Below the pieces are notes generated by a model. It was not told the DNA's origin and ran no database searches. It worked only from the letters and a program-made list of their open reading frames with translations. A stretch of 64,000 bases of DNA from Allohoeflea poritis (GTDB lineage: Bacteria > Pseudomonadota > Alphaproteobacteria > Rhizobiales > Rhizobiaceae): positions 62,001 to 126,000 of the forward strand of contig NZ_JAPJZH010000005.1 of the NCBI RefSeq assembly GCF_027889715.1, in the 5' to 3' direction. The position numbers and the translations under genes are program-made. Below are positions 22,407 to 29,333 of this stretch, piece after piece (position 1 is the first letter of the stretch; the number at the start of each line of letters is the position of its first letter).

Positions 22407-23006
22407 TCATGCCGCCGCCCAACTGCGCAGGGAAATCCACGTCTTGCGGTCGAGGCGGTACCACTCGACGGGCACGGCGCTTCCCAGCGCCAGCGAGTTG
22501 ACCATGCCGGTTCCCTGGAACTGGAAGCCGCATTTGTGGATCACCCGGCGCGAGGCAAGATTGGTGACCCGGCAGCGCACATCGATGCATTCGACGTCGC
22601 GGGTGCGGAACGCCATGTCGATCACCGCATGGGCGGCCTCCGTCGCGTAGCCATTGCCCCAATGGGGCTCGCCGATCCAGTAGCCGAGCTCCAGCGTGAC
22701 GGGATCGTCCTGCGGCTCGATCCCGCAACAGCCCAGAAACCGGCCGTCCTCGGCATTCGTTACGGCATAGATGCATTTGCCGATCGCGCCGATTGCGGAG
22801 CGGCGGATGAAATCCGTCGCGTCCTTGCGGGTGTAGGGATGCGGCATGCGCGATACCATCGTAGCGACCCGGGCATTGTTGGCGAGATAGGCAAGTGCGT
22901 CCGTGTCCTCGATATGCGGGGCCCGCAAGACCAGCCGTTCGGTAACGAGAACGGGGCACCCCCCGCGTTCGTGATGGCTGTCTTCGTCCTGACTTTCCGT
23001 TTCCAT
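22407..23006 (-). CDS. GNAT family N-acetyltransferase (RimJ/RimL type)
   Basis: A 199-residue acetyltransferase of the Acetyltransf_3 type, using acetyl-CoA. Conserved blocks are TERLVLRAPHIEDTDALAYLANN at the N-terminus, LELGYWIGEPHWGNGYATEAAHAVIDMAF (motif A, with GNGYATEA replacing Q/RxxGxG/A), and RVTNLASRRVIHKCGFQFQG. The ATG at 23004-23006 has a strong GGAGG nine bases upstream. The substrate (protein N-terminus or small molecule) cannot be inferred. A GNAT gene at this spot between rpmA and obgE is common in Rhizobiales. Confidence 0.92.
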   Translation of the reverse strand: METESQDEDSHHERGGCPVLVTERLVLRAPHIEDTDALAYLANNARVATMVSRMPHPYTRKDATDFIRRSAIGAIGKCIYAVTNAEDGRFLGCCGIEPQDDPVTLELGYWIGEPHWGNGYATEAAHAVIDMAFRTRDVECIDVRCRVTNLASRRVIHKCGFQFQGTGMVNSLALGSAVPVEWYRLDRKTWISLRSWAAA

Positions 23007-23021
23007 TTTCAGTCCTCCAGT

Positions 23022-23059
23022 TGCAAATGAAAAGGGGAGATGGTGTCCCATCTCCCCTT
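23022..23059 (-). terminator. Rho-independent terminator after rpmA
   Basis: A 12-bp perfect stem (AAGGGGAGATGG at 23032-23043 with its complement at 23048-23059, 4-base loop), followed on the minus strand by TTCATTTGC. It lies 60 bases after the rpmA stop and just ahead of the GNAT start, closing the rplU-rpmA operon. Confidence 0.8.
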
Positions 23060-23118
23060 GCAACTCTTGGCCTGATCAATGTCAGCCGGGTCGATGAGAC
23101 GCCGGCTGTCCCCACCGG

Positions 23119-23388
23119 CTATTCTGCTGCTTGCGCACGCGGCATTACGGACACATAGCAGCGACCGTTTGCTTTTGTGCGGAAGGACACATTGCCTTCC
23201 ACGGTCGCGAAAATCGTGTGATCCTTGCCGAGGCCCACGCCCTGGCCCGGATGCCACTTCGTGCCGCGCTGGCGCACGATAATGTTGCCCGGAATGACGG
23301 CTTCGCCGCCGAACTTCTTCACGCCGAGGCGCTTGGACTCAGAATCGCGACCGTTGCGCGATGAACCGCCAGCTTTTTTGTGTGCCAT
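23119..23388 (-). CDS. rpmA: 50S ribosomal protein L27
   Basis: Large-subunit protein near the peptidyl transferase centre (89 aa). The N-terminus [27 protein letters not shown] is diagnostic and has no Firmicutes-type cleavable extension. It lies 27 bases after rplU, in the universal rplU-rpmA pair. Confidence 0.99.
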   Translation of the reverse strand: MAHKKAGGSSRNGRDSESKRLGVKKFGGEAVIPGNIIVRQRGTKWHPGQGVGLGKDHTIFATVEGNVSFRTKANGRCYVSVMPRAQAAE

Positions 23389-23415
23389 TGGTCTACTCCT
23401 TTACCTCGATCCCGT

Positions 23416-24147
23416 TTACTTCGCTTCGTCCGCCAGGGCCTTGGCCTGACCGATCCAGTCGTCGCGCTCGATGCGGCCCTTGAAGTTCAGGGCCTCGTCG
23501 AGCTTGGCGATATCGTCCTTGGTGAAAGCCGCGATCTGCGCATATTGCGTAACGCCGAACGCATGCAGTTTCTTCTCAAGGACCGGGCCGACGCCGGAGA
23601 TCTTCTTCAGATCGTCGGCATCACCCTTCGGGGCCGAGAAAATTGCAGCCGGCTCTTCCGTGGCGGCTTTCGCCTTGGGCTCGGCCTTTGGTTTCTCAGC
23701 GGCCTTCGCCTTCTCCGCAGCTTTCGGCTGCTCGGCCGGCTTGGCCTTTTCCGCTGCCTTCGCCTTCGGAGCCTCGTCGCTCTTCTTGGCTTCGGCCTTC
23801 TTCGGTGCGGCTGCCTTCTTCTTTGGCTTGGCGCCGCCCGTCAGAATTTCGGAAATCCGGATCGTCGTCTCGTGCTGACGATGACCGCGGGTCCGTTTGG
23901 AGTTCTGGCGGCGGCGTTTCTTGAACGCGATGACCTTGCGGGCGCGGCCCTGTTCGACAACTTCGGCGGTGACGAGCGCGCCATCCACGAAGGGCTTGCC
24001 GATGGCTGCATCGGCGCCTTCGCCGACCATCAGAACTTCATTGAACTCAACAATGTCGCCGGCATCGCCGGCCAGTCTTTCGACCTTGAGGACGTCATCG
24101 GCAGCAACGGTGTACTGCTTTCCGCCCGTTTTAATGACTGCGAACAC
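23416..24147 (-). CDS. rplU: 50S ribosomal protein L21 with C-terminal extension
   Basis: Residues 1-103 are a normal L21 ([30 protein letters not shown]). The protein then continues to 243 aa: an Ala/Lys/Pro/Glu-rich low-complexity linker (about 107-170) and a C-terminal helix-hairpin-helix-like domain (about 178-240, [22 protein letters not shown], then [19 protein letters not shown]). I know such tails from Rhizobiales L21. The HhH segment resembles the domains found in DNA-binding proteins and at the ends of some respiratory subunits; its role on the ribosome is unknown. The gene heads the rplU-rpmA operon. Confidence 0.97.
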   Translation of the reverse strand: MFAVIKTGGKQYTVAADDVLKVERLAGDAGDIVEFNEVLMVGEGADAAIGKPFVDGALVTAEVVEQGRARKVIAFKKRRRQNSKRTRGHRQHETTIRISEILTGGAKPKKKAAAPKKAEAKKSDEAPKAKAAEKAKPAEQPKAAEKAKAAEKPKAEPKAKAATEEPAAIFSAPKGDADDLKKISGVGPVLEKKLHAFGVTQYAQIAAFTKDDIAKLDEALNFKGRIERDDWIGQAKALADEAK

Positions 24148-24542
24148 TTTCTTGCCTTTCCATGCTCGGTCCGGCTTGTCGCGGTTGCCCGCACAGCCGT
24201 CTTTTTATTCAGTCGGTTACGAATGGTCGCCGGATCGTGCTGATGGTCCAAAACGAAGCCTTCAGCGCCAAGCGGCGGATTTTCCCGAAGCCGTTTTTGA
24301 CAGGGCCCGGCCCCACAAAAACAGATGGCGCAAGTTGCCTCACGCCATGGATGATCGGGAGATACGGGAAAGCGGCACGCAAGTCAAGGAGGCGCCGGCC
24401 TTTTTCAATGGCTGAACATGCGCCTTCCCGACGGTTTCCCGGCCGGTGTTGCCGATATCGCGCAGGCGTGCCGAAAACGTTCTTGTCTCGGCGCCCTTGA
24501 ATGGTTATGACAGCGCCCGCATATTGTTGCGCACCACGACGC
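24148..24542. other. 395-base gap between rplU and tRNA-Ser, no protein gene seen
   Basis: This stretch holds the minus-strand leader and promoter of rplU-rpmA, which I could not place with confidence, and a plus-strand promoter for the tRNA at 24484-24512. The reading frames in it have no protein-like features. Confidence 0.55.
24484..24512 (+). promoter_or_regulatory. Promoter for tRNA-Ser
   Basis: TTGTCT (24484-24489), a 17-base spacer, then TATGAC (24507-24512). Predicted transcription start is about 20 bases before the mature tRNA. The spacing and hexamers fit the housekeeping sigma factor. Confidence 0.5.
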
Positions 24543-24632
24543 GGAGAGGTGGCTGAGTGGTTGAAAGCACCGCACTCGAAATGCGGCATACGGGCAACCG
24601 TATCGGGGGTTCGAATCCCTTCCTCTCCGCCA
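24543..24632 (+). tRNA. tRNA-Ser (anticodon CGA)
   Basis: A 90-base class II tRNA. Acceptor stem GGAGAGG (24543-24549) pairs with CCTCTCC (24622-24628), discriminator G, encoded CCA at 24630-24632. The anticodon stem CCGCA/TGCGG encloses the loop CTCGAAA, giving anticodon CGA (reads UCG). A long variable arm (CATACGGGCAACCGTATC) and TTCGAAT in the T loop are as expected for tRNA-Ser. Its 3' end is repeated 1.1 kb downstream (see the repeats at 24626 and 25732). Confidence 0.97.
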
Positions 24633-24634
24633 TT
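24626..24634 (+). repeat. Left copy of 9-bp direct repeat at the tRNA-Ser 3' end
   Basis: TCCGCCATT covers the last 7 bases of the tRNA and two following bases. An identical copy lies at 25732-25740. The pair brackets the segment that holds the SUMF1-type gene, the arrangement left by site-specific integration into a tRNA 3' end. The repeat is short, so chance is possible. Confidence 0.45.
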
Positions 24635-24655
24635 TTCCTCAGGGTCCATTCTTGT

Positions 24656-24693
24656 CACATGGTTTACACCTAATTCCGGACACATGGTTTACA
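24656..24693 (+). repeat. Two 13-bp direct repeats, possible insertion-sequence end remnant
   Basis: CACATGGTTTACA occurs at 24656-24668 and again at 24681-24693, 25 bases apart start to start. On the other strand this reads TGTAAACCATGTG, twice. Closely spaced repeats of this kind, with the bases TGTCA and GTCCGG around them, resemble the repeated transposase-binding motifs I recall at IS481/IS3-type element ends in rhizobia. No transposase is present. Confidence 0.45.
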
Positions 24694-24828
24694 GGTTGTC
24701 CGGGGCGAATGGGTTTTTGGGGGCCGGTGTAATTTGCCATCTGCAACCAAAATTGACCGGAGACGCAGAGAATCTACACTGGGTTCACAAGCGACGATTT
24801 GCAAATTCTACGAGGTTTTGCCATCCAA

Positions 24829-25698
24829 ATGAACGCTATCGCATTGCGTCTTGTGGCCATATTCGCAACAACAATTGTCTTTGATTGCTTTGCCGCAGAA
24901 CAGTGGCGTGGCCAATCTACTTTTCGGGACTGCCCCGATTGTCCGGAGCTAATTTTACTGCCAGCAGGCAGTGTGGTCATGAACTCGGATCAAATTTCCG
25001 CGGTCCACGAAGAAAACAAAGTCACACCTGATCGCCATGCGGTTCCTGCTTTTGCGGTCGGTCGTTTCGAAGTAACAGTAGAAGAGTGGGGCAAGTGCGT
25101 GGCTGCCGGCATATGCCCGCAACTACCTGACAGTGGCAATGACGCCGGCAATCATCATCCAGCAACCCATATGACCTGGTTCCAAGCCAACGACTACGTA
25201 CGTTGGTTGTCGGAAAGGACCGGCCAAAGTTACAGGTTAATGTCCGAGGTTGAGTGGGAATACGCGGCACGTGGCGGACGCGTAACCGAACACTCATGGG
25301 GTGACGGATCAGTCGAGGAAGCCTGTGCACATGCCAACTTCGAAGATATCTCCTACAAGTCTCGACTGAGTAACAAATCGTTCGCGAATCGATACGCGGA
25401 ATGTGACGATGGCTTCATTTACGCCGCGCCGGTTGGCTCGCTAAAGCCAAATAGCTTCGGGCTCCACGACACCAGTGGCAACGTATGGGAATGGACTCGG
25501 GACTGTTGGGACAAGAGCAGATTCTCATCCAGCAGTGTCGTTACAGGGGCTAAGCAGCCTGATTGCCAAAAGGCTGCGATACGGGGCGGATCCTACAGAA
25601 TAGGCTTGGCGGCAGTACGACCGTCCATGAGAGCAAGCAGATTTCGGGATTTCTCAAATATTGACATTGGTTTCCGTGTGGCGCGCGATACGGAGTAA
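24829..25698 (+). CDS. Secreted SUMF1/formylglycine-generating-enzyme-like protein
   Basis: A 289-residue protein with a signal peptide (MNAIALRLVAIFATTIVF, cleavage likely after CFAA) and an FGE-sulfatase domain (PF03781). Typical blocks are DCPDCPELILLPAGS, FAVGRFEVTVEEWGKCV, HPATHMTWFQANDYVRWLSE, YRLMSEVEWEYAARGG, NSFGLHDTSGNVWEW and AIRGGSYR. No sulfatase gene is nearby, and many such domains are not true formylglycine enzymes, so the activity is unknown. The ATG at 24829 is chosen over an upstream TTG because it starts the signal peptide. The gene is less G+C-rich in its 5' half than the neighbourhood, which suggests transfer. Confidence 0.85.
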   Translation: MNAIALRLVAIFATTIVFDCFAAEQWRGQSTFRDCPDCPELILLPAGSVVMNSDQISAVHEENKVTPDRHAVPAFAVGRFEVTVEEWGKCVAAGICPQLPDSGNDAGNHHPATHMTWFQANDYVRWLSERTGQSYRLMSEVEWEYAARGGRVTEHSWGDGSVEEACAHANFEDISYKSRLSNKSFANRYAECDDGFIYAAPVGSLKPNSFGLHDTSGNVWEWTRDCWDKSRFSSSSVVTGAKQPDCQKAAIRGGSYRIGLAAVRPSMRASRFRDFSNIDIGFRVARDTE

Positions 25699-25731
25699 TC
25701 GTGCGAAAATCTATCCAGCGCCGATTATAGG

Positions 25732-25740
25732 TCCGCCATT
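25732..25740 (+). repeat. Right copy of the 9-bp tRNA-end repeat
   Basis: TCCGCCATT identical to 24626-24634. It falls 34 bases after the SUMF1-type gene and 44 bases before the convergent AraC-type gene, at the point where the sequence returns to chromosomal genes. Confidence 0.45.
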
Positions 25741-25783
25741 CATTCATTCCAAGGTTGGTTTCGGCCGTCCCCCAGAATTGAAA

Positions 25784-26635
25784 TCAGACAACCGGAATGC
25801 GGATATCCGTGCGCAGGTCCTCTGGCGAGACATCGCGCGGGTTGTTGACGTAGAACTCCACAAGCGGCGCGTCCCTGAGTTCGATATCGGAGGCCGGCAG
25901 CCAGGTTCCGAAGAACCATTGATAGGCATCGTGCAGCGTCATGTACGGGCCCTTGTGCTCGACGATCGCATACCGGCTGGCGGCGACCGGCATGATGTCC
26001 AGCCCGTCGATGTCGCGCGGAAAACCGTCCGGGCGCGCCAGGATGACGCCGGCATGGGCGCGCAGTTCTGTTTCCGGCACCATGTCGGAATCGTCATGGT
26101 AGAGAGCAACCATGCCGGCCCACTGGTCGAGCAGGCCGCGGCTGAAGAAGATCCGGACCACCTTCTCGAAAGCGGCGCTCAGCCCTTGATAGGGGCCCTT
26201 GTGCGCCACCGCCGCAATCGTCAGTTCGGGGCATTTCTCGATCTTGACCGGATACATGTTGTCGGAGCCTCTCGATTTCAGGAGCTCCAGCCGCGCCGAC
26301 TTGCGCTTTTCGCGAAAGGCCGAAGGCGACAGGCCTTTTTCAGCGGTGAAGGCGCGGGTGAAACTTGCCAGGTTGGGATAGCCAAACCGGTCGGCAATGC
26401 TCGAAACGGGATCGTCCGTCGCGATGAGCTGCAGCGATGCCTTGTGGAGGCGTATGCGGCGGACCGCCCCGGCGACGGTTTCGCCGGTCATCGCGCGGAA
26501 TACGCGATGCCAGTGAAAGCGCGACATGCACGCCACATCGGCCAGGGTGTCGAGGCTGAGGTCGGTGTCGGCGTGATCGTGGATATAGGCGATCACCCGC
26601 AGCACGCGGTCCTCATAGCGGTTCCTTTGACCCAT
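25784..26635 (-). CDS. AraC family regulator with GyrI-like effector domain
   Basis: A 283-residue transcription factor of the Rob/SoxS-plus-GyrI arrangement. Residues 1-110 form the double helix-turn-helix (YEDRVLRVIAYIHDHADTDLSLDTLADVACMSRFHWHRVFRAMTGE, then SIADRFGYPNLASFTRAFTAEKGLSPSAFR). Residues about 125-283 form a GyrI/SbmC-like small-molecule domain (VKIEKCPELTIAAVAHKGPY, VEHKGPYMTLHDAYQWFFGTWLP). The ATG at 26633-26635 has AGGGAGA upstream and is preferred over the ATG at 26654-26656. Regulators of this type usually answer to toxic cations or drugs; target unknown. Confidence 0.92.
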   Translation of the reverse strand: MGQRNRYEDRVLRVIAYIHDHADTDLSLDTLADVACMSRFHWHRVFRAMTGETVAGAVRRIRLHKASLQLIATDDPVSSIADRFGYPNLASFTRAFTAEKGLSPSAFREKRKSARLELLKSRGSDNMYPVKIEKCPELTIAAVAHKGPYQGLSAAFEKVVRIFFSRGLLDQWAGMVALYHDDSDMVPETELRAHAGVILARPDGFPRDIDGLDIMPVAASRYAIVEHKGPYMTLHDAYQWFFGTWLPASDIELRDAPLVEFYVNNPRDVSPEDLRTDIRIPVV

Positions 26636-26730
26636 TGCCGCGACGTCTCCCTGCATTGATCGTGTTTGACCCTTGCAGCATGTCACAGGCGCGGTTGGCA
26701 AATCTTGCTGAAATGGCTTTGGCCGGGATG

Positions 26731-27813
26731 TTATGCGGCAGCGCCGGCCACCGTTGCGTAGACGCTTTCGATCTGCGCCGATATCGTGTCCTCGTCGCAC
26801 TGTGTTTCGAGCCGTTTTCGACCGCTTGCGCCGATGCGCCGGGCGCGTTCGCTGTCGTCGATCAGACCCTCGATGGCGGCTTGCGCCGCATCGCGATCCA
26901 GCATGTCGAGCGCATAGCCGTCGATGCCGTTGCGGATGAGTTCAATGGCCTGGCCGGTCTTGTAGGCCACGACGGGCACCGACGCCGCCATTGCCTCAAG
27001 GACCACGATCGGCCCTTCTTCCTGCTTGGATGTGCTGAGCAGAACGTCGAAACCGGGCAAGAGGCGCTCCGCATCGTTGCGATGGCCGCATATGATTGTC
27101 CGGTCCGCGATCTGCGGGTCATTGAGGAGCCTTTGCCAGTCGGGCATCTCGGCCGCGTGCTGCAGCGTTCCGATCACCACAAGCCGGACATCGGGATGAC
27201 GTTCGGCGAGCGCACGCAGGATACGCAGGCCGTCGACCTGGTTCTTGCGCCGGCAGACACTGCCGATCATGCCTATCACGAAGGCGTCTTCGGGAATGCC
27301 GAGTTCCGCCCGGATCGCGGACGCTGTGGCTTCACCGGTTTCGTCCGCTGCCTCAAGTGTCATGAAGTGCGGAATGACATGCAGCTTGGACCGGCGCACC
27401 AGATTGAATCTGTTGTGGAAATCGGCGGTCTGGCGGCTGGGCGCGATCACCGCCTTGAAGAAGGCGAACGGTATCTGGACGTGGCGGCTGTGGGCGGTGG
27501 TCACTACCGCGGCGTCGGCGGCGATGCGGTAGACCATGCCGTATTTGTTGGCCCGGCTTCCGTGGCAATGGATGACGTCCGATCCCCAGTCGCGGATTGC
27601 GTAGCCGACCCGGCGGATTTCGGACGGACGGGTCTCAAGCCTGGTGTCGATGCTTGCGAAGGGCGCCGGGAACTCCTGCGCCGCGAGCCACGACCTTGAG
27701 CGGCCGACCAGCAAAATCTCGTGACCGCGACGCATCTGCGCCGCGATCAGGGTCCGGCAACTGCTGGAAACGCCGTTCTTGCCGACATGGGAAACGATAT
27801 GCGTGATTTTCAT
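26731..27813 (-). CDS. Glycosyltransferase family 4 protein
   Basis: A 360-residue GT-B fold glycosyltransferase. The N-terminal MKITHIVSHVGKNGVSSSCRTLI is typical of the acceptor-side lobe, and the C-terminal lobe has VIGMIGSVCRRKNQVDGLRIL and the nucleotide-sugar motif EEGPIVVLEAMAASVPVVAYKTG. No signal peptide, so it acts at the cytoplasmic face. There is no polysaccharide cluster around it. It lies 78 bases downstream of the DUF4345 gene on the same strand. The sugar and acceptor are unknown. Confidence 0.9.
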   Translation of the reverse strand: MKITHIVSHVGKNGVSSSCRTLIAAQMRRGHEILLVGRSRSWLAAQEFPAPFASIDTRLETRPSEIRRVGYAIRDWGSDVIHCHGSRANKYGMVYRIAADAAVVTTAHSRHVQIPFAFFKAVIAPSRQTADFHNRFNLVRRSKLHVIPHFMTLEAADETGEATASAIRAELGIPEDAFVIGMIGSVCRRKNQVDGLRILRALAERHPDVRLVVIGTLQHAAEMPDWQRLLNDPQIADRTIICGHRNDAERLLPGFDVLLSTSKQEEGPIVVLEAMAASVPVVAYKTGQAIELIRNGIDGYALDMLDRDAAQAAIEGLIDDSERARRIGASGRKRLETQCDEDTISAQIESVYATVAGAAA

Positions 27814-27891
27814 TCCGTTACCGTTTCCGGGGCCTTTTTCCTTGCGCGACGAATTGATCTGCCGCCGATCATAACGTCGCTGTCTTCTCCG

Positions 27892-28299
27892 TCAGCCGGT
27901 CACGGGCCTGGCGGCCGTCAGTTGCAGCACCGCAAACAGGCACAGGAATCCGATCACGATTTCAAGCGCTGTCGCCTGAACTAACCCGGAAGCCGGCATG
28001 CCGTCCAGCCCCATCGCGATGAGGCGCGATGTGCCGTAGGACAGATAAAGAATGCTGGCCAGAAGCGCCGAGGTGAATGCAAGCCGGGAGATAAAGGCGC
28101 CGCTGGCGATCAGCAGGCCGCTGGCAAGAAGCGCACCGCCCTGCGCCCTGATTTCGCTGAGCTGGCTGGCATCGCCCCCGAGCGTGACCCCGTAGCTGGC
28201 GTAGAGTGCGTGCGGTACCAGCAGGAGGGCGCCGCCGATGGCCATTGCCACGAGCCCGGCGCCGATCAGTATCGCTTTCACAATCCGTGTCCTGTGCAT
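27892..28299 (-). CDS. DUF4345 family membrane protein
   Basis: A 135-residue protein with four membrane helices (about residues 8-28, 55-75, 76-92 and 108-128). ALYASYGVTLGGDASQLSEIRAQGGALLASGL matches the DUF4345 pattern, including the conserved E-R-A-x-G-G between helices one and two. The ATG has GAAGGAGAAACC just upstream. It follows the NmrA-type reductase by 54 bases, with a hairpin between, and is probably in the same operon. Function unknown. Confidence 0.82.
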   Translation of the reverse strand: MHRTRIVKAILIGAGLVAMAIGGALLLVPHALYASYGVTLGGDASQLSEIRAQGGALLASGLLIASGAFISRLAFTSALLASILYLSYGTSRLIAMGLDGMPASGLVQATALEIVIGFLCLFAVLQLTAARPVTG

Positions 28300-28319
28300 G
28301 ATGGTTTCTCCTTCGGAAC

Positions 28320-28339
28320 GCGGCCCGGAACCGGGCCGC
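28320..28339 (-). other. Hairpin between the NmrA-type gene and the DUF4345 gene
   Basis: GCGGCCCGG (28320-28328) and CCGGGCCGC (28331-28339) form a 9-bp perfect inverted repeat with only two bases between. No T tract follows on the minus strand, and the ribosome binding site of the DUF4345 gene comes directly after it. It may partly terminate or cleave the shared message. Confidence 0.5.
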
Positions 28340-28353
28340 CATTTGGATCTGCT

Positions 28354-29196
28354 CTAGGCCGACTGCGCTTCCGCCGGCAGGTTCCAGACGCCCGAGGCGG
28401 CTGCTTGCCGGCAGAACGCGGAGAAATCGCGCGGAGCCCGGCCGAGCGCGCGCTGCACGCCGTCGGCGAGCGATTCATTGCGCCCGTCGAACACCTCCCG
28501 GCAAAGGGCGGTCAGCATGTCCGCCATTTCAGGGCCGGCCTGTTCACTCAGCGCAGCGTGAAACTGCTCGAATGTCACCGGGAGGTATTCAACGGTTCTG
28601 CCGCAAGCCTGCGTGATTGCTTCCGCGACATCCGCGAGGCTCAGCAGCTGGGGTCCGGTGACTTCATAGAGCTCGCCAGCATGGCCGTCCTCGGTCAGCG
28701 CGGCGACCGCCACATCGGCGATGTCCTCGATGTCGATGAAGGGTTCGCGCACCTCGCCGGCGGGCATGGCGATGGTTCCGCCGAGGACCGACCCCAGCAA
28801 CTGGCCCTCATCGAAATTCTGGAAGAACCAGCTTGCGCGCACCAGTGTGAAATCGATGCCGCTTTCGCGAACGATTTCCTCGCAGCGCTCGGCATTTGCC
28901 TCGCCGCGGCCGGACAGAAGCACCAGCTTCTTCAGGCCGGCGGCCCTGGCGGTTTCGACCAGTCGTGTGATCGCTGCGGGTGCCTGAGGCACGGCAAGGT
29001 CGGGGAAATAGGAAACATAGGCGGCCGATACGCCTTCGAGGGCCGCTGCCCATCCCGACGGATCTTCCCAGTCGAAGGGACGCTCGGCATGGCGTGAGCC
29101 GTGCCTGACCATGTATCCCCCGGCTTGCAGTTTTTGCGCGATGCGCCGTCCGGTCTTGCCGGTGGCGCCGATGATGAGAAAGGGTGCATTGTGCAT
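28354..29196 (-). CDS. NmrA-type NAD(P)-binding reductase/epimerase
   Basis: A 280-residue atypical short-chain dehydrogenase. The dinucleotide-binding motif GATGKTGRRIA is near the N-terminus, followed by KKLVLLSGRGEANAERCE, TLVRASWFFQNFDEG and IDIEDIADVAVAALTEDGHAGELYEVTGP, all typical of NmrA/NAD(P)H:quinone-reductase-like proteins. The catalytic YxxxK is not present. The ATG at 29194-29196 has AAGGAG upstream. A divergent AraC-type regulator with palindromes between the two genes suggests local control, perhaps by quinones or electrophiles (inference). Confidence 0.9.
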   Translation of the reverse strand: MHNAPFLIIGATGKTGRRIAQKLQAGGYMVRHGSRHAERPFDWEDPSGWAAALEGVSAAYVSYFPDLAVPQAPAAITRLVETARAAGLKKLVLLSGRGEANAERCEEIVRESGIDFTLVRASWFFQNFDEGQLLGSVLGGTIAMPAGEVREPFIDIEDIADVAVAALTEDGHAGELYEVTGPQLLSLADVAEAITQACGRTVEYLPVTFEQFHAALSEQAGPEMADMLTALCREVFDGRNESLADGVQRALGRAPRDFSAFCRQAAASGVWNLPAEAQSA

Positions 29197-29260
29197 GGAT
29201 CTGCTCCTTGAATTGTTCACATGATCCGAAATCGGCGCTGGCTGCGGGATTATCAATGTC

Positions 29261-29306
29261 ATCTCGTCTGAGATTATTTGCAGATCGTCCAAAAAAGCTG
29301 GACGAT
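29261..29306. promoter_or_regulatory. Two palindromes between the NmrA-type gene and araC: candidate operators
   Basis: ATCTC-GTCT-GAGAT at 29261-29274, and a perfect 8-bp inverted repeat ATCGTCCA (29284-29291)/TGGACGAT (29299-29306) with a 7-base spacer. They sit in the 137-base divergent region, 28-73 bases before the AraC start. They are good candidates for the binding site of that regulator. Confidence 0.5.
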
Positions 29307-29333
29307 GTTGTGCGGGTATGACAGTTTCCGGGA

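Larger units (their letters stand above)
24635..25740 (+). mobile_element. Candidate small inserted segment downstream of tRNA-Ser
   Basis: The segment is bracketed by 9-bp copies of the tRNA 3' end. It contains two 13-bp direct repeats near its left side and one secreted SUMF1-type gene, with no integrase or transposase. By hand count, the rows starting at 24781, 24841 and 24901 have 45, 45 and 53% G+C, against 67% in a neighbouring row (27181); the 3' half of the gene is closer to the surroundings (about 58-62%). It may be the remnant of a larger island or a single transferred gene. Confidence 0.4.

Noticed and set aside
24209-24685. A 158-residue minus-strand reading frame containing a GEEGIRTPDTVARMPHFECGAF-like stretch
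   Set aside because: It is the antisense translation of the tRNA-Ser gene, a well-known source of false proteins in databases.
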